A DNA stretch of 64,000 nt, taken from assembly GCF_008329985.2 (NCBI RefSeq), contig NZ_CP038437.2, forward strand, positions 744,001-808,000. Direction: 5' to 3'. A program made the position numbers and the translations under genes. Position 1 is the first letter of the stretch; each line of letters starts with the position of its first letter. Under the pieces are notes generated by a model that did no database searches, had not been told where the DNA came from, and saw only the letters and a program-made list of their open reading frames with translations. Source of the stretch: Halomonas binhaiensis (GTDB taxonomy: Bacteria; Pseudomonadota; Gammaproteobacteria; Pseudomonadales; Halomonadaceae). This document shows positions 12,969 to 22,800 of this stretch, in pieces.

Positions 12969-14254
12969 TGTGTTGCCTCCCCAGAGCTCAATACTTCCGA
13001 GAGTCCATATAGTGGCTCGAATATCCATTGGTAAAGCGGACGTGTTTCAACCAGAACGTGGGCCTCCACTTGCATGCCTGCCTGCAATGGAATCTGTGCG
13101 CCGTAGGCCATGGCAAAAGGCGTGTCTGGTCTTACTGAGATTCGATAGATGGCTGTTGACTCGGGGGCGGCAGCACCTTCGTCAACCAGCAGCCTTATTT
13201 CATCCTGCTTCAGAGGTGCTCGCGAGATATTGGAAACAATGCCTGGGTATTGTCCAAACTTCTGATAAGGGAATGCGGCATAGCGAAGCTGGACTTTATC
13301 ACCCTCTTTCAAGAAGCCAATGTCATTACTGGGAACCAGCAATTGAGCTTTTAGCTCTGCATAGTCAGGCAAAATAGTAAGCAGTGGTGTGCCGGTATCA
13401 ACTGTTTGCCCTTCCTGCTTTATGACGGAAGTGACTTGGCCATTTCTGGGCGCAGTGATACGGATGGACTCTCTAGCTTGTCCTTCAGCAATTTGCTGTT
13501 CGACATTGATGAGTTGGCGTTTTAGCTCAGCAATTTCCGAAGATTTTTTCAAATCGAAAGATGCCAGAGTGTCATTCATTTCATTTAAATCATCAGACAA
13601 GATAATTCGTTGTCTCTTGTAGTTTTCAAGATCATCTCTATATCCGATATATGTCTGTAAACGACTTTCGAATGCTTGGGAAACCGTATAGCCTCGATCA
13701 ACATATTCTTTTTGCTTCATGGCATAGCCATGCAGGGTCTCCAGAAATTCTTCCATGGTGGCTATCTGGTTATCAATCTGTGAGATTTCTTGCTCAAGGC
13801 CTTCGCTTCTGTTCTGCAAGGCCTGTTTGTCCTTTATTGAGATTTCTTCACTACGGGTGATTTCCGCTTGAATTTCTTCTCTTTGCTCTCTCAATAGCTG
13901 ATTGATGGCAGCCTGAGTGTTGCCAAGAGAGGTTGAGCTATCAAAGCTAACTTCATAAAGTGGTTCTCCACGCTTTACGTCATCACCTTCCTTGACGAAT
14001 TGGTGGCTTATCCAACCATTATTTGGAGAAGTAATACGGGTCAATCCCTCAGTAGGTGATATAACGCCTGAGACAGCAACGCGTCTGGTATAGTTGCCAA
14101 AATACAGAAACAAGATGATGGAGATGACTATAATAATTGAAATGATAGCCACCACCCCTGTAGAAACATTTTGTAACACTGCAGGTTGGCCAAGCCATGA
14201 CATTTGACGTGACTTAAACGACTCTGGTCGGAACAAAGGGGGATTCTTTGCCAT
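12965..14254 (-). CDS. HlyD-family membrane fusion protein of the C39 peptide exporter
   Basis: The periplasmic adaptor that links the C39 ABC transporter to an outer membrane channel. The 429 residues show a short cytoplasmic N terminus, one transmembrane helix (about 34-52, rich in Val and Ile), a biotinyl-lipoyl-like half domain (GWISHQFVKEGDDVKRGEPLYEV), a long coiled-coil hairpin (about 120-240) and the second half domain (ITAPRNGQVTSVIKQEGQTVDTGTPLLTI). This architecture is that of CvaA-type partners of colicin V-like exporters. A strong AAAGGAGTG ribosome-binding site precedes the ATG. No dedicated TolC is encoded beside it, so it may use the TolC-like protein of the adhesin operon or a general TolC. 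Confidence 0.9.
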   Translation of the reverse strand: MAKNPPLFRPESFKSRQMSWLGQPAVLQNVSTGVVAIISIIIVISIILFLYFGNYTRRVAVSGVISPTEGLTRITSPNNGWISHQFVKEGDDVKRGEPLYEVSFDSSTSLGNTQAAINQLLREQREEIQAEITRSEEISIKDKQALQNRSEGLEQEISQIDNQIATMEEFLETLHGYAMKQKEYVDRGYTVSQAFESRLQTYIGYRDDLENYKRQRIILSDDLNEMNDTLASFDLKKSSEIAELKRQLINVEQQIAEGQARESIRITAPRNGQVTSVIKQEGQTVDTGTPLLTILPDYAELKAQLLVPSNDIGFLKEGDKVQLRYAAFPYQKFGQYPGIVSNISRAPLKQDEIRLLVDEGAAAPESTAIYRISVRPDTPFAMAYGAQIPLQAGMQVEAHVLVETRPLYQWIFEPLYGLSEVLSSGEATQ

Positions 14255-14627
14255 TCCATTGACACTCCTTTACTGAACCCTGCTGCCAGATACCTCTGAC
14301 CACCAGGGTCAAGGGGAAGCTTTATTCGAAGCTAAGTATTCTTATATTTTTTAAAAAGATGACGCGGATGAAAAGGCCTGTAAGCCAGCTCGCCAAACAT
14401 ACCTCATTCATGATGGATTCTGCTACCGATGAGCGAGGCTTTCTGGCAGTAATTGACGTGATTTTCAGCATAGCGAACAAAATGATTCATACGATAACTG
14501 ATGAGTATTGTTGTTATCATCTGTTAACAAAATGTGATTGACTTGACGATGACTCTTCTACAAGACTCGAGGCTGAATATAAATATATCCATCATGCTTG
14601 ATACGACGGAATGCTCTGGAGGGTATT
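14255..14627. other. AT-rich divergent control region of exporter and second double-glycine peptide
   Basis: About 370 bases between the leftward HlyD gene and the rightward peptide gene. Nothing convincing is encoded. Overlapping TTGACT/TTGACG hexamers near 14538-14548 could be -35 elements for the peptide gene, but no well-spaced -10 was found. Confidence 0.35.
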
Positions 14628-14885
14628 ATGTCTGAATCCACGATTCGCACGCTAAGTGAAGACGAGCTCAATGTTGTTGCGGGGGGCGTCACTTTCAATC
14701 AGGCCTTGAGCGACCTTCTCGGAGGTGGCGTGCTTGTTCTCGCTGGGGCCAGTAGCCTTGTTTCTGGTGCTGCCAGCGGCATTATCCAGACGCCCATGTT
14801 GATTCTGGATTCTCTGGGTGACATTACGGGCAGCTTAGGACTTGGCGGCCTGGATGGCATCGTGGATGGCCTGTCTCCGCTCTGA
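14628..14885 (+). CDS. Second double-glycine leader peptide, acidic Gly-rich core (microcin-like or matrix peptide)
   Basis: The 85-residue product has a textbook double-glycine leader, MSESTIRTLSEDELNVVAGG (residues 1-20). LSEDEL-NVVAGG matches the LSxxEL-xxIxGG pattern. The predicted 65-residue core (VTFNQALSDLLGGG to GIVDGLSPL) has no Lys, Arg, His or Cys, five Asp and many Gly, Leu, Ala and Ser residues with GxxxG-like spacing. Class II microcins such as colicin V are hydrophobic and Gly-rich, but this core is more acidic and its composition resembles the 909-residue protein in this window. CTGGAGGG precedes the ATG at 14628; an upstream in-frame TTG at 14598 is less likely. No immunity gene is evident beside it. 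Export by the neighbouring C39 transporter is inferred. Confidence 0.8.
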   Translation: MSESTIRTLSEDELNVVAGGVTFNQALSDLLGGGVLVLAGASSLVSGAASGIIQTPMLILDSLGDITGSLGLGGLDGIVDGLSPL

Positions 14886-14902
14886 TCTTTACTCCTGGTG
14901 CT

Positions 14903-14937
14903 AAAAAGGTAATCCCGCTATGGGGATTACCTTTTTT
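14903..14937 (+). terminator. Terminator of the second double-glycine peptide gene
   Basis: AAAAAGGTAATCCC-GCTATG-GGGATTACCTTTTTT, a strong stem ending in T6. Confidence 0.92.
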
Positions 14938-15115
14938 ATATTTCTGAAGAAGTCCTTTTACTCGAGCAGATAGCCACGCTAAAGGCCTGATGGAATGCCG
15001 GAGTCGTTGGTTGTGGCTGTGTTCAAAATGGCTGGCGGCCAAAAAAGTGGCCAAGAGCTTCTGAAACCCTTGGCCACATCTTCATGCCATTAGTGCAATT
15101 TTCACTAAGCCCGCA

Positions 15116-16285
15116 TCAATACAATCTGGCCTTGATGATGGGCTTGAGCAGATAGCTCAGGATCGAGCGTTTACCTGTCTGGATATCGACTTCTGCCACC
15201 ATGCCGGGGCGAATTTCTAGCGTCTGCCCTTTGTGATGAAGGCTGGCTTCCTTGGTACGTACCAGCACCTCGTAATAGGATTCTTTACCCTGAGGCGTTT
15301 CTTCTTCGATGGTGTCCTCACTGATCTGCTCGACAGTGCCTTTCAGGTCTCCGTAGATGGTGTAATCATAGGCGGTGATCTTGACACTGGCCGGCATGCC
15401 GGGCGCAATGAAGGCCACATCCTTCGGGCGAACGCGTGCTTCAATCAACAGCTGGTCACCCAATGGTGTCACTTCCATGATCTCCTCACCTGGCTGAACG
15501 ACACCGCCATGGGTTGTGATCATGATGTCATTGACTCTTCCATTCACCGGAGAACGAATTTCCGTACGCGTCAACTGATCACGCTTTTGCAGTAGTGTCT
15601 GTTCCAAGGTGCTGAGTTCGGCCTGCTTGCTGGACAACTCTGAATAGGCATCTTGTACGTAGGTGTTGCGCATTTCTGCCAGTTTGCCAGCGAGTGATGC
15701 GATGCTCTGCTGCAGCTTGAGTGCCTCCATCTCACTGACAGAACGGCGTTGTACCAGTGGCTTCACCAGGTTCAACTGTTGTTGGGTGATCGCGATTTCA
15801 TCCTGAATAGAGTTCTGTGCCTGTATAAGGCGAGCACGCCTGGCGTTGAACAAGTCACGTTCCGACTGAGCCAGCTCACCTTCAGGATCGATGTCCTCAG
15901 GGAATTCGACTTTCTCTTTTTCCAGAACTTCTGACTCTAGACGTGCAATGGCTGCCCGTAATACGAGAATCTGGCTTTGGGTTTCGAGAAAGGCACTGAG
16001 AAAGCGGGTATCGTCCAGCTTGACCAAGGGCTGTCCGATTTCCACCTCGTCGCCGATATTGACCATCAGTTGGCTGAGAATGCCGCCTTCCAGACTCTGG
16101 ATGGTCTGCATCCGCGATAGTGGGATTACCTTTCCCTCACCTCGTGTCACTTCGTCAACTTGAGCCCAGGCGGCCCAGCCAACGAAACCAGCGATGATGA
16201 GAGCGCTCAGCCATAGCGCCGGTCGTGCAACCTTGAACTTTTTACGCTGCTCCCATGGAGCTGCCATGGTGTTTTCAATTTGCAC
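15116..16285 (-). CDS. HlyD-family adaptor of adhesin type I secretion system (LapC-like)
   Basis: The periplasmic adaptor joining the LapB-like ABC transporter to the TolC-like channel to export the giant adhesin of this operon. Its 389 residues have one transmembrane helix (about 24-41, ALWLSALIIAGFVGWAAWA), an RGEGKVIPLSRMQTIQSLEGG lipoyl-type segment, a coiled-coil hairpin, and the C-terminal half with RSPVNGRVNDI and EIRPGMVAEVDI typical of HlyD proteins of RTX exporters. The start is taken as GTG at 16285, with GGGAGGAG six bases upstream and an 11-base overlap with the ABC gene; an ATG at 16267 is the alternative. It is the last gene of the leftward adhesin operon. Confidence 0.9.
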   Translation of the reverse strand: MQIENTMAAPWEQRKKFKVARPALWLSALIIAGFVGWAAWAQVDEVTRGEGKVIPLSRMQTIQSLEGGILSQLMVNIGDEVEIGQPLVKLDDTRFLSAFLETQSQILVLRAAIARLESEVLEKEKVEFPEDIDPEGELAQSERDLFNARRARLIQAQNSIQDEIAITQQQLNLVKPLVQRRSVSEMEALKLQQSIASLAGKLAEMRNTYVQDAYSELSSKQAELSTLEQTLLQKRDQLTRTEIRSPVNGRVNDIMITTHGGVVQPGEEIMEVTPLGDQLLIEARVRPKDVAFIAPGMPASVKITAYDYTIYGDLKGTVEQISEDTIEEETPQGKESYYEVLVRTKEASLHHKGQTLEIRPGMVAEVDIQTGKRSILSYLLKPIIKARLY

Positions 16286-18455
16286 TGGCGGCTCCTCCCT
16301 TGGCCTGGCGACCGACTCTTGCCACTTGGCCGGCTGCGGATGTCCTTACTTGATTGCCGTTGATGATCTGATCCTGAGGGGCATCCATCACCACAGCACC
16401 TTCTTTCAGCACCACGGCTCGATGAGTCAAGGCAAGCAGAGATTTCTTGTGTGTCGAAACCACCAGAGTGCGGCCTTCCAGCCAGGTGTTGAGAAAACGA
16501 ACCACATTCTGTTCGTTGGTCTGATCAAAGGCTGAAGTTGGCTCGTCCATCAACACGATACGTGGGTCCTGAAGCAGTATCCTGGCCAGACCAATCGCCT
16601 GACGCTGACCTCCGGAAACACTGCCGTTGCCCTGAATGGGCATGTCCAGGCCCATGCTATGGCGACGAACGAAGCGGCCAAGCCCTGCTGCATCAAGTGC
16701 ATCCAGCAGTTCGCTATCGTCCTTTGCCTCGCCATCGAGCAGAAGATTGTCACGCAGACTACCAAAGAACAGGGATATGTCCTGAGGCAGGTAGCCGATG
16801 GCCCGGCGACGGTCTGCAGGGTCGATATGCTGCAGTGAGACGTCATCCAGCTCCAGGTTTCCAGCGCTGGGATCGAAATAGCCAGCCAACAGGCGCAATA
16901 ACGTGCTCTTTCCTGCGCCGTTGCCTCCTAACAGGGCGATACGCTCACCTGCCTGGATATCCAGTTGAGAGATGCTCAGCGATGGCAGTTCGGCTTCCCC
17001 ATACTGCCAGGTCACTTTCTCCAGGCGATAGTTGCCCTGCAGGTCGGGGCGTCGCACGAAATGACGATCTGCGGGGCGCTCCACTGGAGCTTCCATCAGG
17101 TTGTCCAGTCCTTCCATGGCGACCTTGACGTGCTGCCAGCGTGCCAGCATGCCTGCGACCTGGGACAGCGGTGACACGGTGCGCGAGGTCAGAATGGTAC
17201 AGGCGATCAGAGCACCCACGGTGAGCTCGCCCGCGGAGATCAGATAAACACCGGTAATGACCACACCTACATAGGCCAATTGCTGGACCATGCTGGCACC
17301 GAAGGACAGGCGGGTGGATAGTGTGCGCTGACGAATATTGGCCTCGGCCAGATCCTGGGACAGGTTATCCCACATCTTCAACTGGCGACCTTCTGCACGG
17401 GTGGCCTTGACGGTCTCCAGGTTCTCGATCGACTCAAGCAGTACGCCTTGACGAACAGCGCCTTCCTTGAGGCATTGGCGGGAAAGGCGTGCCAGAGTCT
17501 TCTGGGCCAACAACCCAGGCAGAACCATCAATACCATGGCGGCGACGGGCACCCAGACCATATGGCCACCTACAAAGGCAATGACGCCGAGGAACAGCAA
17601 GACGAAGGGCAAGTCACTGATTGCACCGATGGTGGAGGAGGTGAGGAATTCACGAACCGACTCGAATTCCCTGATCTGGCTTGAAAAGGCGCCTGTCGAG
17701 CCAGGCTTGGCGGCCAGGCGCAGTTGCATCACACGGTCAAACAGCATTGACGACAAATGCAGGTCCAGTGCCTTGCCAGTGCTATCGAGAATGTGAGCGC
17801 GAAGGTTGCGCAGAAGAAACTCGAACAGTACCGCGATGCCCACACCGCTGGCGAGAATCCACAAGGTCGAAAAGGCCTCGTTTGGCACCACGCGATCATA
17901 GACCTGCATAGCAAACAGGGCGGTGGAAATGGCGAGCAGGTTGGCCATGAAAGCCGCCACACCCACTTCGCTGTAGTCTTTCCAGCATTTCTTGATCGGG
18001 CCTTTCAGCCAATGCTCATCTTCGGCCTTGGCAAAGTCTTCGGCTCGCTCATCGGGACGAAAGATGGGGCGGGCAATCACGATGAGCCCAGAGGAGCGCC
18101 TTTGCAACTCTTCTAGTGGCCAGCTTTCGCTGCCACCATCACTCTCAGGTAGAAGCACAATGGCTGTGTCTTCCTGCCTGTCTGCCCAGACAACGGTTCT
18201 CCCGTCCTCCAGCAGCACTAGTACGGGCAGGAGACCTTTGGCCACCTTATTGACAGATACGGCCTCCACCTTGCCGCTTACCTCGACACGCCGAAGCGCC
18301 CGAGGCAGGTGAGAAAGGGGAAGGCACCCAGCTTGCAACGGAAAACCATCGCCTAGTTGATTGACGGTGGCACCGCGCCCCAATTGCCGGCATAGCAGCA
18401 CCAGCCCACTGCGCAGGGTGTCTTCGACACCCGATGCGGCTTTCCATTCCGCCAT
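16275..18455 (-). CDS. Type I secretion ABC transporter with degenerate C39-like domain (LapB-like)
   Basis: The inner membrane ATPase exporter for the large adhesin. The 726 residues begin with a C39-like domain (about 1-130) that lacks the catalytic Gln/Cys context seen in the neighbouring peptide exporter. This is typical of LapB/HlyB-type transporters, which bind rather than cut their substrate. The transmembrane domain opens around KDYSEVGVAAFMANLLAISTAL and contains FAMQVYDRVVPN, typical of this family. The ATPase domain has Walker A GGNGAGKST, Q-loop YLPQDI, signature VSGGQRQA, Walker B IVLMDEPTSAFD and switch histidine VVSTHKK. It is preceded by the TolC-like gene (23-base gap) and overlaps the HlyD gene. 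Confidence 0.92.
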   Translation of the reverse strand: MAEWKAASGVEDTLRSGLVLLCRQLGRGATVNQLGDGFPLQAGCLPLSHLPRALRRVEVSGKVEAVSVNKVAKGLLPVLVLLEDGRTVVWADRQEDTAIVLLPESDGGSESWPLEELQRRSSGLIVIARPIFRPDERAEDFAKAEDEHWLKGPIKKCWKDYSEVGVAAFMANLLAISTALFAMQVYDRVVPNEAFSTLWILASGVGIAVLFEFLLRNLRAHILDSTGKALDLHLSSMLFDRVMQLRLAAKPGSTGAFSSQIREFESVREFLTSSTIGAISDLPFVLLFLGVIAFVGGHMVWVPVAAMVLMVLPGLLAQKTLARLSRQCLKEGAVRQGVLLESIENLETVKATRAEGRQLKMWDNLSQDLAEANIRQRTLSTRLSFGASMVQQLAYVGVVITGVYLISAGELTVGALIACTILTSRTVSPLSQVAGMLARWQHVKVAMEGLDNLMEAPVERPADRHFVRRPDLQGNYRLEKVTWQYGEAELPSLSISQLDIQAGERIALLGGNGAGKSTLLRLLAGYFDPSAGNLELDDVSLQHIDPADRRRAIGYLPQDISLFFGSLRDNLLLDGEAKDDSELLDALDAAGLGRFVRRHSMGLDMPIQGNGSVSGGQRQAIGLARILLQDPRIVLMDEPTSAFDQTNEQNVVRFLNTWLEGRTLVVSTHKKSLLALTHRAVVLKEGAVVMDAPQDQIINGNQVRTSAAGQVARVGRQAKGGAASAN

Positions 18456-18478
18456 GGAAGGTCCCCTTCACTTATCAC

Positions 18479-19816
18479 TTATTTCAATACTTGGCCCAAC
18501 ATGCCCAGCTGCGTAGCAGCCTGGTATTCGAGCCGGTATTTCTCGATGGCAAGATCAGCTTTCTGGCGCTCGGCTTCGAAACGTTCCCGCTCGATGCTCA
18601 AGATGTCTGCTATATCGCGAAAGCCTGCCTGGAATTGCTCGCGGTAGGTATCTACCACGGCCGCGGAACTACTGATCTGCTGTTCGACCTGTTTGATGCG
18701 TCCCAGGATCACCTTGCGCTGATCGAGCAAGCTGTCCAGATTGCGGCGTATATCACGCTGGGTTGCGGACTTGGTCCATTCTGCGGCTTGCAGTCGCTGG
18801 CGCGCAGAATCTACCTCGCGCCAGTTGGAAAGCCCTTGGATCGGTTCCATGCGCAGGCGCAAGGCAACGATCTGGTCATCCTCCATGTTCCCACCGATTT
18901 CCCGGTTGAGCAGAGAACCTTCGAGATTCAGTTGTGGCTTGAGCTTGGCCTTGGACTGATCGAGGTTCGATCGCGCAACATCCACTTCGGCATGGCTGCG
19001 CTGCAAGGCCGGAGCATCGAGCAGGGCTTGTTCGAGTCGATCAGGCTGCTCCATCGTTTCGAGCAGCGAGACGAAAGGGGGTTGAGAGAGATCGTAAGGT
19101 GAGGCTTCCACCAGTACGCGGAACTGCTGGCGGGCTTCATCCAGAGCGCCCATTTCAACGGACAGTTGCTCATTGGCACGAGCGACTTCCAGAGTTGCTC
19201 GGTCGCTTTCACTGCGATCGCTGTAGCCACTGGTATCGCGGTCAGTGAGCAGGCCCTGCAGCTTGGCAAGACGTGCTTCATAGTCTTCGACAGCACTGAG
19301 GCGTGCACTGGCTGCCAGGACATCCAGATAGATTTCGATGATATCCAGTGCGGCTTCATCGCTGGTGACTTTCAGGGCCTCCAGCTTTTCACGATATTCC
19401 GCAGAGGCGCCATCAACCTGAGCGCCAATATTGCCCCAGTCGTACAGTACCTGGGTGGCGGTAATTTCATAGCCGACCTTGCTATCGTCGAGAACGTTCT
19501 CTGGGCCGGCTGACATGGAAAGTGATGGCCAATAGCTATCCTTGGCAATATCGACTTGGGTTTCTGCACTTTGTGCTTCGGATTCTGCCGCCAGAACTTC
19601 AGGATGTACCTCCAGCCCCTGGTTCACCGCCTCTACAAGACTGATCGCCCATGCGGGCACTGGCAGGCTTGCCAGTGCCACGACGAGGGCGATCGGCCGC
19701 AAATGAGAGGCCCACCGCCCCGGGCTTCCGGGGCGGTGGGATGGTTTGCCGAACAGTGGCTGGGAGGATGCCTTTGGTGGCGCTAGGGTATTGCTTGAAA
19801 CATCTTCCCAGTTCAT
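18479..19816 (-). CDS. TolC-family outer membrane channel of adhesin secretion system (LapE-like)
   Basis: The outer membrane export channel of the tripartite type I system. Of 445 residues, a hydrophobic signal segment (about 40-58, IALVVALASLPVPAWA) follows an unusually long N-terminal extension. The mature start ISLVEAVNQGLEVHPEVLAAESEAQSA is typical of TolC-family proteins. The body is two long helical repeats with AxxxLDxARxxF-like segments, and DIADILSIERERFEAERQ is a family hallmark near the end. The true start may be internal, closer to the signal peptide. It begins 5 bases after the adhesin stop codon, so the two are co-transcribed. Confidence 0.9.
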   Translation of the reverse strand: MNWEDVSSNTLAPPKASSQPLFGKPSHRPGSPGRWASHLRPIALVVALASLPVPAWAISLVEAVNQGLEVHPEVLAAESEAQSAETQVDIAKDSYWPSLSMSAGPENVLDDSKVGYEITATQVLYDWGNIGAQVDGASAEYREKLEALKVTSDEAALDIIEIYLDVLAASARLSAVEDYEARLAKLQGLLTDRDTSGYSDRSESDRATLEVARANEQLSVEMGALDEARQQFRVLVEASPYDLSQPPFVSLLETMEQPDRLEQALLDAPALQRSHAEVDVARSNLDQSKAKLKPQLNLEGSLLNREIGGNMEDDQIVALRLRMEPIQGLSNWREVDSARQRLQAAEWTKSATQRDIRRNLDSLLDQRKVILGRIKQVEQQISSSAAVVDTYREQFQAGFRDIADILSIERERFEAERQKADLAIEKYRLEYQAATQLGMLGQVLK

Positions 19817-19821
19817 ACGGA

Positions 19822-22800
19822 TCAGGCCACCTCCACGTTGACTTGGTCTTCGACAAGCACTGTGGTGTTGCCCAGGGTGTACTCGTTATAGGTGATATCG
19901 CCGTTGGCAGACGTCTGCGAGTTACCGGTTGCCGTGGCCCCGGAAATGTTCAACGTGTCGCTGGCATCACCCTCGATGTACAGCTGGTTATTGTCATCGG
20001 TGATCGAGATCACTGATGCCTCGTCCAGAGTGACAGTGTTGGCCCCAGTACCACCGATCGACAGATGCTCGACGTTGGCCACTTCGGGGGCTGCACCGCT
20101 GACGAAGTCCAGCTCGACACCTGCACCGGCCAGGACCAGGGTGTCCTCTCCAGCTCCGCCGTCGAAGGTATCGTTGCCCAGGCCATCATAGACCAGGACA
20201 TCGTTGCCATCTCCGCCGTTGAGGGTGTCGTTGCCGTTACCACCACGCAGGGTGTCATTACCTGCACCACCGTTGAGAACGTCGTCACCGTCGTAGCCGT
20301 AGAGGCGATCAGCCCCACCTGTACCATCCAGGGTATCGGCTTCGGCAGTACCTTCGATCACCGAGGTGCCCGCACCGCCCAGCAGATCCAGGTCGAGCAG
20401 GTTGGTCGCAGAATCTGACGCTGTCTGCCCCTCGGCATCGGTGGCCGTGATGTTGATCGTCGGTAGGAGACTGGCTCCGAGCAGCGACGACGCGAGCTGT
20501 ACTGAGCCGAGGAACTCGTTGATCTCCAGGTTGCCGATGGTACCGCCGTCCTCTGCGGTAATCGTCATCCTTGCCGTCGGGCCAACGATGCCCAGGAGTC
20601 CAGGTTCGACCTCCCTGGTGAAGGTCAGCCCCAGCTCGGATGCCAGTTGCTCAGATGCTGTCCAGGTATCGATATTTAGCGATACCCCGATCAGAGCGAC
20701 GTACTCGATCTCGATGGAGGTCAGGTCGCCAGTCGGATCATAGGCGGTGAACATCTGGGTGCTGAGATCGAGAATGCCACCCAGGGCTTCCACGCCGACC
20801 AGTCCCAAAAGGCCACCGCTGCTGGCGGATACCACTGGTGAGGTATCGGACTGCACCGTGATGGTTCTGGTGATACTTTCACTGTCAGTACCGTTGCTGA
20901 TGGTGGCGGTAGCGACATATTGCCCATCATCCAGGACGGTGTCGGTCAGGTCGAGGACCCAGGTGCCATCCGCGTTCACGGTGAACTCGGCATCAGCCTC
21001 GGTATAGGTCGTGCCGTTAAACTCGACGCTGAGATCATGTCCATCATCAAGATCGATGAAGCCATTGATCTGCAGAGTGTTATCCGAGGTGAAGAAGTCA
21101 TTGGCATCGAAGCCAGTGTCTTCAGTGATGCCGGTAATTCCGACCGTGCTGCCGTCACCATCCGTATCAAGCGAAACCGCTCCTACGGTCGCTGAAGCTT
21201 CCGCGCTGATGTTGCCAGCCGCATCCATGGCCGTGATGGCCAGGACGATGCCCGCGGCAAGCGGCGTGCCCGGGGTGACCGACCAGTTGCCGTCAGCATC
21301 GACGTCAGCGGTCAGGTCCGGGTTGCCATCACCATCGGTATCGATGTTGATGGTGCTGCCTGCTTCGGCGGTACCGCTGATGGCAGTGCCATCGGTCGGA
21401 TCGACGACCGGGGCATCCGGGGCGGTCGTATCGACGGTCAGTTCGAAGGCAGCACTCGCATCGGAGGTGTTGCCGTCAGCATCGGTTGCGGTGGCAGTGA
21501 AGCTGTAGCTGCCTTCGGCCAGATCGGCATCCGGAGTGAAGCTCCAGTTGCCGCCGGCACCCGCCGTGGCAGTACCGATCTCGGTACCATCCTGGAAGAT
21601 GGTGATGGTCGCGCCAGCATCGGCCGTACCGGTCAGGGTCGGCAGGGTGTCGTCAGTGCTGTCACCGCTGGCCAGATCGTCCAGGACACTACCCACATCG
21701 TCGGTTGCGGCAGTGATGACAGGGGCTGTAACGGTGCCACCACCGCCACCCACGGTAACCGTAGCCGGACCGCTGGTGTTGCCCGCCGGATCGGTGGCGG
21801 TGACGCTCAACTCGGCACCATCGGCCAGCGGGGCATCCGGGGTCACGCTCCAGTTGCCATCGGCATCGACGTCAGCCGTCAGGTCCGGGGTACCGTCACC
21901 ATCAGTATCGATGTTGACGGTGCTACCCGCTTCGGCAGTACCGCTGATGGCAGTGCCATCGGTCGGATCGACGACCGGGGCATCCGGGGCGGTCGTATCG
22001 ACGGTCAGTTCGAAGGCAGCACTCGCATCAGAAGTGTTGCCGTCAGCATCGGTTGCGGTGGCAGTGAAGCTGTAGCTGCCTTCAGCCAGATCGGCATCCG
22101 GGGTGAAGCTCCAGTTGCCATCGGCATCGGCAGTCGCGGTGCCGACCTCAGTGCCATCCTGGAAGATGGTGATGGTCGCGTCGGCAACGGCCGTACCGGT
22201 CAGGGTCGGCAGAGTGTCGTCAGTACTGTCACCGCTGGCCAGATCCGCTACCACATCGCCGACATCGTCGGTCGCCGCAGCGATGACCGGGGCCGTGACG
22301 CCAGCACCGCCGCCACCCACGGTGACGTTGACCGGATCACTGGTGTTGCCCGCCGGATCGGTGGCGGTGACGCTCAGGTCAGTGCCATCGGCCAACGGAG
22401 CATCCGGGGTCACGCTCCAGGTACCATCTGGCTGCACTTCAGCCGTCAGGTCTGGAGTACCGTCACCATCAGTATCGATGTTGACAGTGCTGCCCGCTTC
22501 GGCAGTACCGCTGATGGCAGTGCCATCGGTCGGATCGACGACCGGGGCATCCGGGGCGGTCGTATCGACGGTCAGTTCGAAGGCAGCACTCGCATCAGAA
22601 GTGTTGCCGTCAGCATCGGTTGCGGTGGCAGTGAAGCTGTAGCTGCCTTCAGCCAGATCGGCATCCGGGGTGAAGCTCCAGTTGCCATCGGCATCGGCAG
22701 TCGCGGTGCCGACCTCAGTGCCATCCTGGAAGATGGTGATGGTCGCGTCAGCAACGGCCGTACCGGTCAGGGTCGGCAGAGTGTCGTCAGTACTGTCGCC

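Noticed and set aside
14359..14541. 60-codon frame in the divergent control region
   Set aside because: No ribosome-binding site, no leader or membrane pattern; lies where promoters are expected.
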